From an uncultured Clostridia bacterium (GTDB taxonomy: Bacteria > Bacillota > Clostridia > TANB77 > CAG-508), in the NCBI GenBank assembly GCA_944386335.1, contig CALXAQ010000061.1:1-5788 (forward strand): DNA of 5,788 nt. The letters are read 5' to 3'. The position numbers and the translations under genes are program-made. Within the stretch, counting starts at the first letter, position 1, and the number at the start of each line of letters is the position of its first letter. The notes beneath the pieces are model-generated. The model saw only the letters and a program-made list of their open reading frames with translations, was not told the origin of the DNA and ran no database searches. Below, one piece after another: positions 1-5,788 of the stretch.

Positions 1-1538
1 ACTTCTTCATAAACACTTCTTTTGGCTAACATACAAGCTGCTGTAACAGCACTCATATTTTGTACAAAACTATCTCTTGCGAAATATCCTCTATGATCTT
101 TATATAAATTCTTTAGCACGTGTCCTCCTATTCCGCCCATTCCTATAATCACACCTGCATGTTGAATGGTATCATCTGGGTAAAATAGTTTTACTCCTAC
201 TGCTCCTACATCTTCTCTTTGGGCATAGCCAAGCATTTCTTCTAACCAATCTGGTGTTAATAATTCGGTATCGTTATTCAACTGCAAAATATACTCTCCT
301 GTGGTATGTTTTACACCATAATTGATAATTTTGGAGTAATTGAATTGCTTTTCTGGATAATACAATATGCTTACCTTTTCATTTTTTTCTATTTCCTTAT
401 AATAAGCAAATGTTTCTTCTTTTTTACTATTGTTTTCTATTACCACAATTTCATAATTTGGATAAGAAGTTTGCTCTAAAATAGAGTTAATACAAGTCTT
501 TAATTCTCCAATATGGTCCATATTTGGAATTAAAATGGTTACCTTTGGTCTTCCTTTTACCGCATAACGAATACGATAAATTCCCAAAGTAATTCCATGT
601 TCTACAGTTCCTTCTAGTCCCACTCTTTTTAAGTGGTCTTGTAATACACGTATACCAGACTCAAACGCATATGGTTTTGCATCTCCTGCTGTTGCTGCTG
701 CAGTAGAAGCAGGATGTACTCTCCAATGATACAAAATCTTTGGAATGTGTATGATTTTATCTGTTAATTCACTCATACGAATGATAATATCATAATCTTG
801 TGCGCCATCATAATTACTACGAAATCCGCCTAACTTGTCCATTAATTCTTTTTTGAAAGTACTAAAATGACAAATATAATTGTTAGAACGTAGTGTATCT
901 ATTGCAAAATCTGGTTTGAAGTGTGGATCAAATCTTTTTCCTCCTAAAGTAGTAAATTTATCTTCGTCTGAATAAATAAATTCTACTTCTGGATGTCTAT
1001 TAATAATTTTTACTACCTCATATAAAGCAAATGGTGCTAATAAATCGTCATGGTCTAATAAGGAAATATAGTCTCCTGTTGCCATCATAAGTGCCGCATT
1101 TGTATTTCCAGAAATTCCTCTATTTTCTGCTAAAAATTGATAGTGAATTCTATCATCTTTTTTACAAATTTCTTCTATTTCTTTATTTTTTTCTGGACTA
1201 CCATCTGCCAAACAAAGCTCCCAATTTGGATAAGTTTGCTCTATCATTCTATCTACTAATTCTTCGAAATATTGCTTAGGTGTATTATACATAGGAATAA
1301 TCACACTGATTTTAGGTTGTTTTTCAAAGGTATGGTGTCTCTGCTTATCTAATTCTTCCTTGCCAGGCTCATTATAATAAATCCATTTTTCATAGTCATT
1401 CATCCTTGCCACTTGATAGTTCTTAATGCGATAACTAATGGCATGAACAATTTTGCTAAAACATTTTTTTATGGTTCTAATGAATCCATATTTTTTATAA
1501 TAATAACTAATTTCATTTTTGATATGTGTAATATTCAC
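1..1538 (-). CDS. Tandem family 2 glycosyltransferase, partial (C-terminus beyond the left edge)
   Basis: An open frame of 512 codons runs from a GTG at 1538-1536 to the window edge without a stop. After about 74 residues without a recognised fold, a first GT-A domain begins at P75 (PKISVIIPMYN), with ADGS at 111-114, the metal-binding DHDD at 162-165, SDED at 190-193, the QDYD acceptor/catalytic region at 247-250 and HWRVHP at 271-276. A second GT2 domain begins at P331 (PKVTILIPN), with VIENNS at 366-371 and LNNDTE at 420-425, then the QHAGVIIG block at 459-466. Both visible DXD-type motifs are intact, so both domains may be active. Such two-domain GT2 proteins build repeating surface glycans from nucleotide sugars at the inner face of the membrane; the sugar cannot be read from sequence. 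The GTG is chosen because AGGGAGG lies five bases upstream and the first in-frame ATG is only at residue 46. It overlaps the preceding gene by GTGA, so translation is probably coupled. Confidence 0.9.
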   Translation of the reverse strand, partial: MNITHIKNEISYYYKKYGFIRTIKKCFSKIVHAISYRIKNYQVARMNDYEKWIYYNEPGKEELDKQRHHTFEKQPKISVIIPMYNTPKQYFEELVDRMIEQTYPNWELCLADGSPEKNKEIEEICKKDDRIHYQFLAENRGISGNTNAALMMATGDYISLLDHDDLLAPFALYEVVKIINRHPEVEFIYSDEDKFTTLGGKRFDPHFKPDFAIDTLRSNNYICHFSTFKKELMDKLGGFRSNYDGAQDYDIIIRMSELTDKIIHIPKILYHWRVHPASTAAATAGDAKPYAFESGIRVLQDHLKRVGLEGTVEHGITLGIYRIRYAVKGRPKVTILIPNMDHIGELKTCINSILEQTSYPNYEIVVIENNSKKEETFAYYKEIEKNEKVSILYYPEKQFNYSKIINYGVKHTTGEYILQLNNDTELLTPDWLEEMLGYAQREDVGAVGVKLFYPDDTIQHAGVIIGMGGIGGHVLKNLYKDHRGYFARDSFVQNMSAVTAACMLAKRSVYEE

Positions 1539-3241
1539 TTTTTCCTCCCTATTCCTCTTATATTTCTTAGCGGTTTTGTTATTTTCCATGAAATGGAGCT
1601 TTTCATAATTTGCACTTCATTATTTTTTTCTATTACTGCTTCTTGTAATTGCTTAATTTCTGCTTTTCTCTCCTCAGTCTCTGCTACTTGCTTTTGGTAT
1701 TTCTCTTTTAATTTACGATAGCGTTTGCTCTCTAATTCTTGCTTTGTGTATAAATTCCAAACTAATGGTTTTCTTATTTTTTCTTGTATTTTATCATCTA
1801 ATTGTTTCAAAACTTCTATTGTTTTTTCTCCATATCCTAGCGCCTGCCATACTTGCTCTATCGTAACATATTGATGTAATTCGTGATAATACAAAATGGC
1901 CCTATAAATCATAAATTCTACCGGAACTATTTCTTCTAACCATTCTTGGTCATAGAAATAATATTCTCCTTCTATGACAAAACAATTTTGAAAAAGCAAA
2001 TCCCATAAGCCGTACTGTACAAAATGGAACTCTTGTAATTGCTCTTTTTCTACTGCTATCTTATATTTTTCAAATACAGTCTCTTGTATTTCATTAGGCT
2101 CTTTTGCTTGCAATTTTTCTTGTAAAAAGGCAGCATATTCTTTTACCTTTGCAATAAATGCTTCTAGCCCTTGCTCACGATAAATTTCTAATAATACCTT
2201 ATCTAAAGTTGGTTTATCTTTTACAAAATGACTTTTGATACAATCGCCTTTATAATAATCCAAGGTGGCAATTCCTAAACTCTTCATAATGTCAATATTC
2301 TTTTTCATCTTTTCAATATGTTTTTGAGCCTTCTTATTGGCAGCTGTTTTTGTTACTTCTTCTGTTCCAATTACGGTTTGTATACGATATTTGTCTTTTC
2401 GCATATTGGCATAACTAACCCATTTGATTGGCAATTCTGGTAATTCTTTTTTTCCTAATTCTATGAAAAAGCTATTAGCGAAAAAAGGAAACAAGCTGGC
2501 ATTTTCTTCAAAAATAGCACGATAAGCATCGATTTCAGAAAAACTAACAACACCTTGTTTGTAAACTAAGTTTCTAGACATATTTTCTACATCTGGCAAA
2601 TGATTTTCTGTAAAAATCACATTCGTTAGTTTATCATCTGGAAGTGGATAAGCATAGCGAGCAAATAAGCCTTCTTTTTGAAATAGGTTATCACATTTTT
2701 TTCTAGAAAGTGTATTTTCCTTATTATGCACAACCTGTCTTTCTTCTTCGCTAGAAGCCCATGCTTTCATTCCAAAGCGATTTTCTCCTGTAAGAAGGAT
2801 TCTTCCTTCTTCTTTTACATATTTTTTAGCAAATGCTACATATTTTTCTATATTGCTATTTTTTACATCTATTGCTACTACGAAATCTACCAATTCGGTG
2901 ATAGCAATATTTTCTAAATTTCCGCCCATCACAATTAAATTTTCTATCGTTTCATATCTTTTACAGATTAATTTTGCTTTTTCTTCGTTTTCTTCTATCG
3001 CTATTACTTTTTCTGCTTTTTGGCATAAGGCTCCTGTTACCTCTCCATATCCTGCATTTAGTTGTAGTACCGTAGCACCTTTCAACCCAGGATACCAAGA
3101 AATGATGTTTCCTCGTACCTCAGATAAATGGAGAATTTCTTCTAATTTTTCTCCCTTTTCTATTCTTTTTCCGTAATCTTCTGGCTTTTCTTCTAAAATA
3201 ATGTTAGCAACATTTTCTAAAATCCCTTCATTTTCTTGCAT
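1535..3241 (-). CDS. Methyltransferase / kinase-like / coiled-coil protein of polysaccharide synthesis (WbdD-like architecture)
   Basis: The product has 568 residues. Residues ~30-210 are a class I SAM-dependent methyltransferase-like domain: motif I is VLQLNAGYGEVTG at 58-70, the ribose-binding acid is probably E83, VDFVVAID at 118-125 is the motif after it, and GENRFGMK (152-159) and YPLPDDKL (198-205) recall clostridial glycan methyltransferases. Residues ~270-450 resemble an aminoglycoside-phosphotransferase/protein-kinase fold: K298 may be the ATP lysine, D414-x4-N419 the catalytic loop and D431 in YDQEW the metal-binding acid. Residues ~497-548 are a charged heptad-like coiled coil, ending in SSISWKITKPLR and a basic tail. 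This order is that of WbdD, which methylates and phosphorylates the chain end of E. coli O9a polysaccharide and sets its length. Such a role here is inferred; a plain glycan methyltransferase is the cautious reading. The site AAAGGAA lies six bases before the ATG. Motif I has Q60 and N62 where E and G are usual, so methyl transfer is not certain. Confidence 0.85.
   Translation of the reverse strand: MQENEGILENVANIILEEKPEDYGKRIEKGEKLEEILHLSEVRGNIISWYPGLKGATVLQLNAGYGEVTGALCQKAEKVIAIEENEEKAKLICKRYETIENLIVMGGNLENIAITELVDFVVAIDVKNSNIEKYVAFAKKYVKEEGRILLTGENRFGMKAWASSEEERQVVHNKENTLSRKKCDNLFQKEGLFARYAYPLPDDKLTNVIFTENHLPDVENMSRNLVYKQGVVSFSEIDAYRAIFEENASLFPFFANSFFIELGKKELPELPIKWVSYANMRKDKYRIQTVIGTEEVTKTAANKKAQKHIEKMKKNIDIMKSLGIATLDYYKGDCIKSHFVKDKPTLDKVLLEIYREQGLEAFIAKVKEYAAFLQEKLQAKEPNEIQETVFEKYKIAVEKEQLQEFHFVQYGLWDLLFQNCFVIEGEYYFYDQEWLEEIVPVEFMIYRAILYYHELHQYVTIEQVWQALGYGEKTIEVLKQLDDKIQEKIRKPLVWNLYTKQELESKRYRKLKEKYQKQVAETEERKAEIKQLQEAVIEKNNEVQIMKSSISWKITKPLRNIRGIGRKK
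1539..1550 (-). promoter_or_regulatory. Strong Shine-Dalgarno site for the GTG-started glycosyltransferase
   Basis: On the minus strand the bases before the GTG read AGGGAGGAAAAA, a near-perfect Shine-Dalgarno core with five A residues as spacer. It lies wholly inside the last codons of the methyltransferase/kinase-like gene. It decides the start of the downstream gene, and it means a ribosome finishing the upstream gene stops directly over the next start. Confidence 0.85.
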
Positions 3242-3247
3242 GCTCTA

Positions 3248-3301
3248 TTCCTTTCTCATGAACTTTAAGGAACGTCCCTAAAGTTCATCTTTTCCTTAAA
3301 G
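3248..3301 (-). promoter_or_regulatory. Intercistronic hairpin with a competing alternative hairpin, abutting a ribosome binding site
   Basis: In the minus-strand transcript the bases of 3288-3258 form a 14-pair stem with one G-U pair and a three-base loop (CGU). Its outer arms are ATGAACTTTA and TAAAGTTCAT in perfect complement. The stem starts on the TGA of the glycosyltransferase gene (3287-3285) and ends three bases before the Shine-Dalgarno AAAGGAA (3254-3248) of the next gene. The last codons of the glycosyltransferase hold CTTTAAGGAA (3301-3292), which is perfectly complementary to TTCCTTAAAG (3272-3263) in the second arm, so a second, mutually exclusive stem is possible. No U-run follows the first stem, so it is not a normal intrinsic terminator. 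A role in translational coupling, attenuation or mRNA processing is inferred from position; the complementarity is directly visible. Confidence 0.6.
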
Positions 3302-4283
3302 CTTTTAATACTCTATATCGAATAGCAAATAATACCCTTGCTATGGCTGGCAAATTCATAATACAAAATTGTAGTAAATAGTATTTTACTGTTTCTGTTT
3401 TGTACAGGCGGTGAAAAATCCCCCATCCTTTTAGGCTAAAATATTTTACTTCCTTTAAATTTTCAAAATAGGCAAGTGCTTCTTGATTTTGCTTTTGCAA
3501 AAATTCTGGAAAATTCTTTGGATAGTTTACATAGGCTGTAAATAGTTCTATCTTTACTTGCAAAAATAGATTTCGCACTTCATCCAATTTTTTAAATTTA
3601 TGAGATGTCTTTTCTGTTCCAATTTGATTATTTCCATGTTGTCGATAATAGATTGTTTTCTCATCTAAGTAAGCTACTTTTCCTCCTTTTAGCATTACTG
3701 TCAATGCTATCCACAAATCATGTACTACATATTTGGACTCTTTTGGCAAAGGAAGCATATCTGGAATATATTTCTTTTTGGAAAGCAAAGTACATCCTGT
3801 TACACAATTATATAAATATTGCATACGATAATCACTACTATATTTTTTTATTTTTCTTGTTAATAGCATATAGTCATTAAAAGAAGGATAAATTGTTTTT
3901 AAATGTTCGTCTACTACTTCTAAATCTGTAAATACTAAATCCGCATGTTCTATCTGGCATTTTTCATATGTTTTTTGTATTTTGTCCTCTTTCCAAACAT
4001 CATCTTGGTCACATAGCATAAATACTTCATTTTCCACTTTGGTTAATAAAAATTCAAAATTTCCAATATAGCCTAAATTGTTTTCTTGAAAAAATAGCTG
4101 AATTCGTTTATCTTTCTCGGCATAGTCTTGTAGTATTTGCCTCGTGTCATCTGTTGAAGCATCGTCTGAAATAAGCAAACGAATAGCAGAATACGTCTGG
4201 TTTAAAATACTCTCTATTTGCTCTGCCACATATTTTTCGCCATTATATGTTGCCATTAACACATCTATTGTTTTGTTTTCCAT
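3285..4283 (-). CDS. Family 2 glycosyltransferase, rhamnosyltransferase-like
   Basis: A complete 332-residue protein, the usual length for single-domain GT2 enzymes of capsule and O-antigen clusters. The GT-A fold begins at once (DVLMATYNGEKYVAEQIESI from residue 7), with the nucleotide-binding SDDASTDDT at 39-47, the metal-binding CDQDDVW at 91-97, YNCVTGCTLL at 158-167, the HDLW active-site block at 188-191 and YYRQHGNNQIG at 212-222. DQDDVW with HDLW is typical of the group holding rhamnosyltransferases, but donor and linkage cannot be fixed from sequence. The last ~45 residues (from about 287) are hydrophobic and basic (YYLLQFCIMNLPAIARVLFA, ending KALRKR) and probably form membrane-lying helices that hold the enzyme near its lipid-linked acceptor. 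AGAAAGGAATA, nine bases ahead of the ATG, fixes the start, and the same 11 bases precede the next gene. The gap to the upstream hydrolase gene is only 24 bases, as expected within one operon. Confidence 0.92.
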   Translation of the reverse strand: MENKTIDVLMATYNGEKYVAEQIESILNQTYSAIRLLISDDASTDDTRQILQDYAEKDKRIQLFFQENNLGYIGNFEFLLTKVENEVFMLCDQDDVWKEDKIQKTYEKCQIEHADLVFTDLEVVDEHLKTIYPSFNDYMLLTRKIKKYSSDYRMQYLYNCVTGCTLLSKKKYIPDMLPLPKESKYVVHDLWIALTVMLKGGKVAYLDEKTIYYRQHGNNQIGTEKTSHKFKKLDEVRNLFLQVKIELFTAYVNYPKNFPEFLQKQNQEALAYFENLKEVKYFSLKGWGIFHRLYKTETVKYYLLQFCIMNLPAIARVLFAIRYRVLKALRKR

Positions 4284-4307
4284 GTATTTGTATTCCTTTC
4301 TGCTACT

Positions 4308-5225
4308 TTATGGAATAGATAAAGTTTGCATCCCATCTTGTGCTAAATAATTTTCTTGTACGTTCAATTCTTCTAGCCAACTCCTTGTTTCTTTTGTTTT
4401 CCATGGTCCAGAATCTTCTCCTGTACCACTATCGTTATTCCAAAGCCAATCAGTGGTTGGCCATAATGCTATTTTAGGTGCTACTGCCTGATATAATTCC
4501 TTACTTGCACCTGCTTGTCCATGATGTGCTACTTGCACAATATCACTTTTTAACTTATCCTTTTTGGTATCCAACAATTTTTGACTACTCTCTTCTCCTG
4601 TATCTCCTAAAAATAAAAGAGAAGTATCCTCTGTTCTTACTTGAAATACCATGCTCGAATTATTCATGGCGTTTTCTGTAATTTCTGGATTTTTTATTCC
4701 TAGTATTTCTATTTCTAGATTATCTATGGAATAAATTTGCCCCACTTGTGGCTCCTCTATTTTTTCCTGTATGGCATTTTGCTCTATTGCCCCAAAAAAG
4801 GAATCGATATCTTCTTTTCTGCTTGGTTCATAGGTTTCGTACCATTGTTTATCTGCTATAGAGGCATAAACATGATGAATGGTAATATCCGGATTTTGTA
4901 TCATCTGTGTAAATGCTCCCACATGATCAGTATGAATATGGGTAATAAACCACGCTTCTACTTCTCCTCCATGGTCTAAAATATATTTTTCCACTTCCTG
5001 TGCATCTCCTATATTTCCTCCATCAATCATAATTAGTTTTCCCTCATCCGTTTGGATAGCATATCCCATCATTTGTCTGCCTGTTGTAGGAGAAAATTGC
5101 GTTAACATAGTTTCTTTTTGTGGTTTCGTGGCAATGGCTATTCCTACTATCAAAACAATGAGCAAAACGAGTAGTAAAAGGATTCTTTTTGCTTGCTTTT
5201 TATTTACTTTATGTTTGTTTGTCAT
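4308..5225 (-). CDS. Membrane-anchored metallo-beta-lactamase-fold hydrolase (ComEC C-terminal type)
   Basis: A complete 305-residue protein. The N-terminus is strongly basic (nine Lys/Arg/His in the first 14 residues), followed by one hydrophobic segment at ~15-32 with no lipobox cysteine or clear signal-peptidase site, so a type II anchor with the enzyme outside the membrane is predicted. The rest is a metallo-beta-lactamase fold: MIDGGN at 66-71, the metal-binding THIHTDHVGA at 95-104 (H96, H98, D100, H101), NNSSMVFQV at 188-196, LFLGDTG at 204-210 with bridging D208, and VAHHGQAG at 232-239. NNSS and AHHG link it to the hydrolase domain of ComEC/Rec2; the channel part of ComEC is absent, so it is not a DNA-uptake protein. 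Relatives of this fold include phosphodiesterases such as the pneumococcal phosphorylcholine esterase, so trimming a phosphodiester on the exported glycan is possible, but the substrate is unknown. Start: ATG with GGAAGG ten bases upstream; this start is needed to keep the anchor. Confidence 0.88.
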   Translation of the reverse strand: MTNKHKVNKKQAKRILLLLVLLIVLIVGIAIATKPQKETMLTQFSPTTGRQMMGYAIQTDEGKLIMIDGGNIGDAQEVEKYILDHGGEVEAWFITHIHTDHVGAFTQMIQNPDITIHHVYASIADKQWYETYEPSRKEDIDSFFGAIEQNAIQEKIEEPQVGQIYSIDNLEIEILGIKNPEITENAMNNSSMVFQVRTEDTSLLFLGDTGEESSQKLLDTKKDKLKSDIVQVAHHGQAGASKELYQAVAPKIALWPTTDWLWNNDSGTGEDSGPWKTKETRSWLEELNVQENYLAQDGMQTLSIP

Positions 5226-5255
5226 CCTTTACTTACCTTCCTTCTCCATTTTTTC

Positions 5256-5788
5256 CTATACTTTTGTTACTGTTATATTAGAATCTAATCGATATAGTCC
5301 CACACAATCTTTATCAGACATTACCTCTATTAACACTGCATCATATTTTCTACTAAGCACTTCTAGCTCTCCCTTTGCATTAAAATGCGTACAACTAAAA
5401 GATAACGTATATTTATTAGGTGCTAATTTTAGTACTTGCCTAAATTCTGCAACAGCTACATCTCCTTTATGAAATTTACCGGTTACCACCTTTTCATATA
5501 AAGAGTTGCTTCCCATAATATCTAAGCCTTTAAAGTCTTTTACCGTCATAGTAAAAATAGGGTCTACTACATCTTCATGAAATACTACTTTGGATTTTAA
5601 AACTACCTCTTTGTTGTTTTCTATCATAGGAAGAGGATTACCCTTTGTATCGAAAATTCCAAAATCGATAATATCTGCCATTCCATTTCCATAAGAAATA
5701 CAATTTGGATTTAAATTTAATTTTGTTTGCCATTCTGCTTCATATTTTTGTTCCTTTGTATTTTCTTTCTTTTCTTCATTTGATTTTT
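5256..5788 (-). CDS. Polysaccharide ABC-transporter ATP-binding protein, Wzt type, C-terminal part (partial)
   Basis: The frame is open from the right edge to TAG at 5258-5256, giving 176 visible residues with no credible start; the ATG at 5681 lies inside the domain, in SYGNGMADI. The first ~15 visible residues (KSNEEKKENTKEQ) form a charged linker. The rest matches the Wzt C-terminal beta-sandwich: YGNGMADI, FDTKGNPL, then strands around VVLKSKVVF, PIFTMTVKDFKGLDIMG, KLAPNKYTLSFSC and the closing GLYRLDSNITV. In Wzt proteins this domain follows the nucleotide-binding domain and binds the glycan to be exported, so the ATPase half (Walker A, signature, Walker B) and probably the permease gene (wzm type) should lie upstream, beyond the edge. 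In E. coli O9a this domain recognises the capped chain end, which matters here because a capping-like protein is encoded three genes on. The next gene starts 30 bases after the stop. The domain call is firm; the full protein is inferred. Confidence 0.88.
   Translation of the reverse strand, partial: KSNEEKKENTKEQKYEAEWQTKLNLNPNCISYGNGMADIIDFGIFDTKGNPLPMIENNKEVVLKSKVVFHEDVVDPIFTMTVKDFKGLDIMGSNSLYEKVVTGKFHKGDVAVAEFRQVLKLAPNKYTLSFSCTHFNAKGELEVLSRKYDAVLIEVMSDKDCVGLYRLDSNITVTKV

Noticed and set aside
678..716. Simple GCT/GTT-rich repeat (gctgttgctgctgcagtagaagc)
   Set aside because: It codes for an Ala/Thr-rich loop (HPASTAAATAGDA) after HWRV in the first glycosyltransferase domain, a place where this family has a small-residue loop. 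It is too short and irregular to be a repeat element.
1401..1403. ATG at residue 46 as the true start of the tandem glycosyltransferase
   Set aside because: No Shine-Dalgarno sequence was seen at usable spacing, while the GTG at 1538 has AGGGAGG five bases upstream and overlaps the previous stop in the usual coupled way.
3258..3288. Intrinsic transcription terminator after the glycosyltransferase gene
   Set aside because: The stem is strong but is followed in the transcript by GAGAAAGGAATAG, the next ribosome binding site, not by a U-run. On the plus strand only a short T-stretch follows and there is no plus-strand gene to end.
4308..5225. Competence protein ComEC or an antibiotic-degrading beta-lactamase
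   Set aside because: It lacks the multi-span channel and N-terminal domain of ComEC, and its NNSS and AHHG motifs place it with ComEC-type hydrolases, not with class B beta-lactamases.
5226..5251. Short upstream reading frame (ATG GAG AAG GAA GGT AAG TAA) before the hydrolase gene
   Set aside because: Six codons over the Shine-Dalgarno region, with no ribosome binding site of its own. It arises from the purine-rich leader by chance.
1091..5472. Plus-strand open frames of 60-115 codons, for example 1413-1721, 2853-3176 and 5128-5472
   Set aside because: All lie opposite well-supported minus-strand genes. Their products are rich in Phe, Leu, Ile, Ser and Tyr as expected from antisense AT-rich codons, and none shows a domain or a good ribosome binding site.
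5256..5681. A complete 141-residue gene starting at the ATG at 5681
   Set aside because: The frame stays open to the window edge, and the residues before this Met (SYGNG) belong to the same Wzt-type beta-sandwich. It is an internal methionine of a truncated gene.

Overview
The window is AT-rich and almost wholly coding. It holds five consecutive genes, all on the minus strand, with gaps of 30, 24 and 43 bases and one 4-base overlap, so it reads as the inside of one operon transcribed from high to low coordinates. The low G+C, AT-rich codon choice, strong AGGAGG-type ribosome binding sites and protein families suggest a Bacillota member, most likely a Clostridia/Lachnospiraceae-like anaerobe. 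That assignment comes from style and family resemblance, not from a marker gene. Both window edges cut a gene. No promoter, intrinsic terminator, RNA gene, mobile element or CRISPR array is visible.

Layout in transcription order. (1) 5788-5256: the C-terminal part of an ABC-transporter ATPase of the Wzt type, with the carbohydrate-binding beta-sandwich domain that follows the nucleotide-binding domain in polysaccharide exporters. (2) 5225-4308: a membrane-anchored metallo-beta-lactamase-fold hydrolase of the ComEC C-terminal type, predicted to work outside the membrane. (3) 4283-3285: a family 2 glycosyltransferase of the rhamnosyltransferase-like group. (4) 3241-1535: a large protein with an N-terminal SAM-dependent methyltransferase-like domain, a middle kinase-like (APH-type) domain, a coiled coil and a short basic tail. 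(5) 1538-1: a tandem family 2 glycosyltransferase running off the left edge, started by GTG inside the previous gene's stop codon.

Together these look like part of a surface-polysaccharide cluster of the ABC-exporter type: glycosyltransferases build a chain on a lipid carrier at the inner membrane face, and an ABC transporter whose ATPase reads the glycan flips it out. The most interesting point is protein 4. Its order (methyltransferase, kinase-like, coiled coil, basic membrane-directed tail) is that of WbdD, the E. coli O8/O9a enzyme that caps the chain end, sets chain length and lets the Wzt carbohydrate-binding domain recognise the finished polymer. Here it lies next to a Wzt-type ATPase and is translationally coupled to a two-domain glycosyltransferase, the position the polymerase WbdA would hold by analogy. 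A chain-capping and length-control module in a Gram-positive-like organism is an inference from architecture and context.

The 43-base gap between genes 3 and 4 holds a strong hairpin that abuts the gene 4 ribosome binding site. It can be replaced by a competing hairpin that uses the last codons of gene 3, a possible translational coupling or attenuation device.
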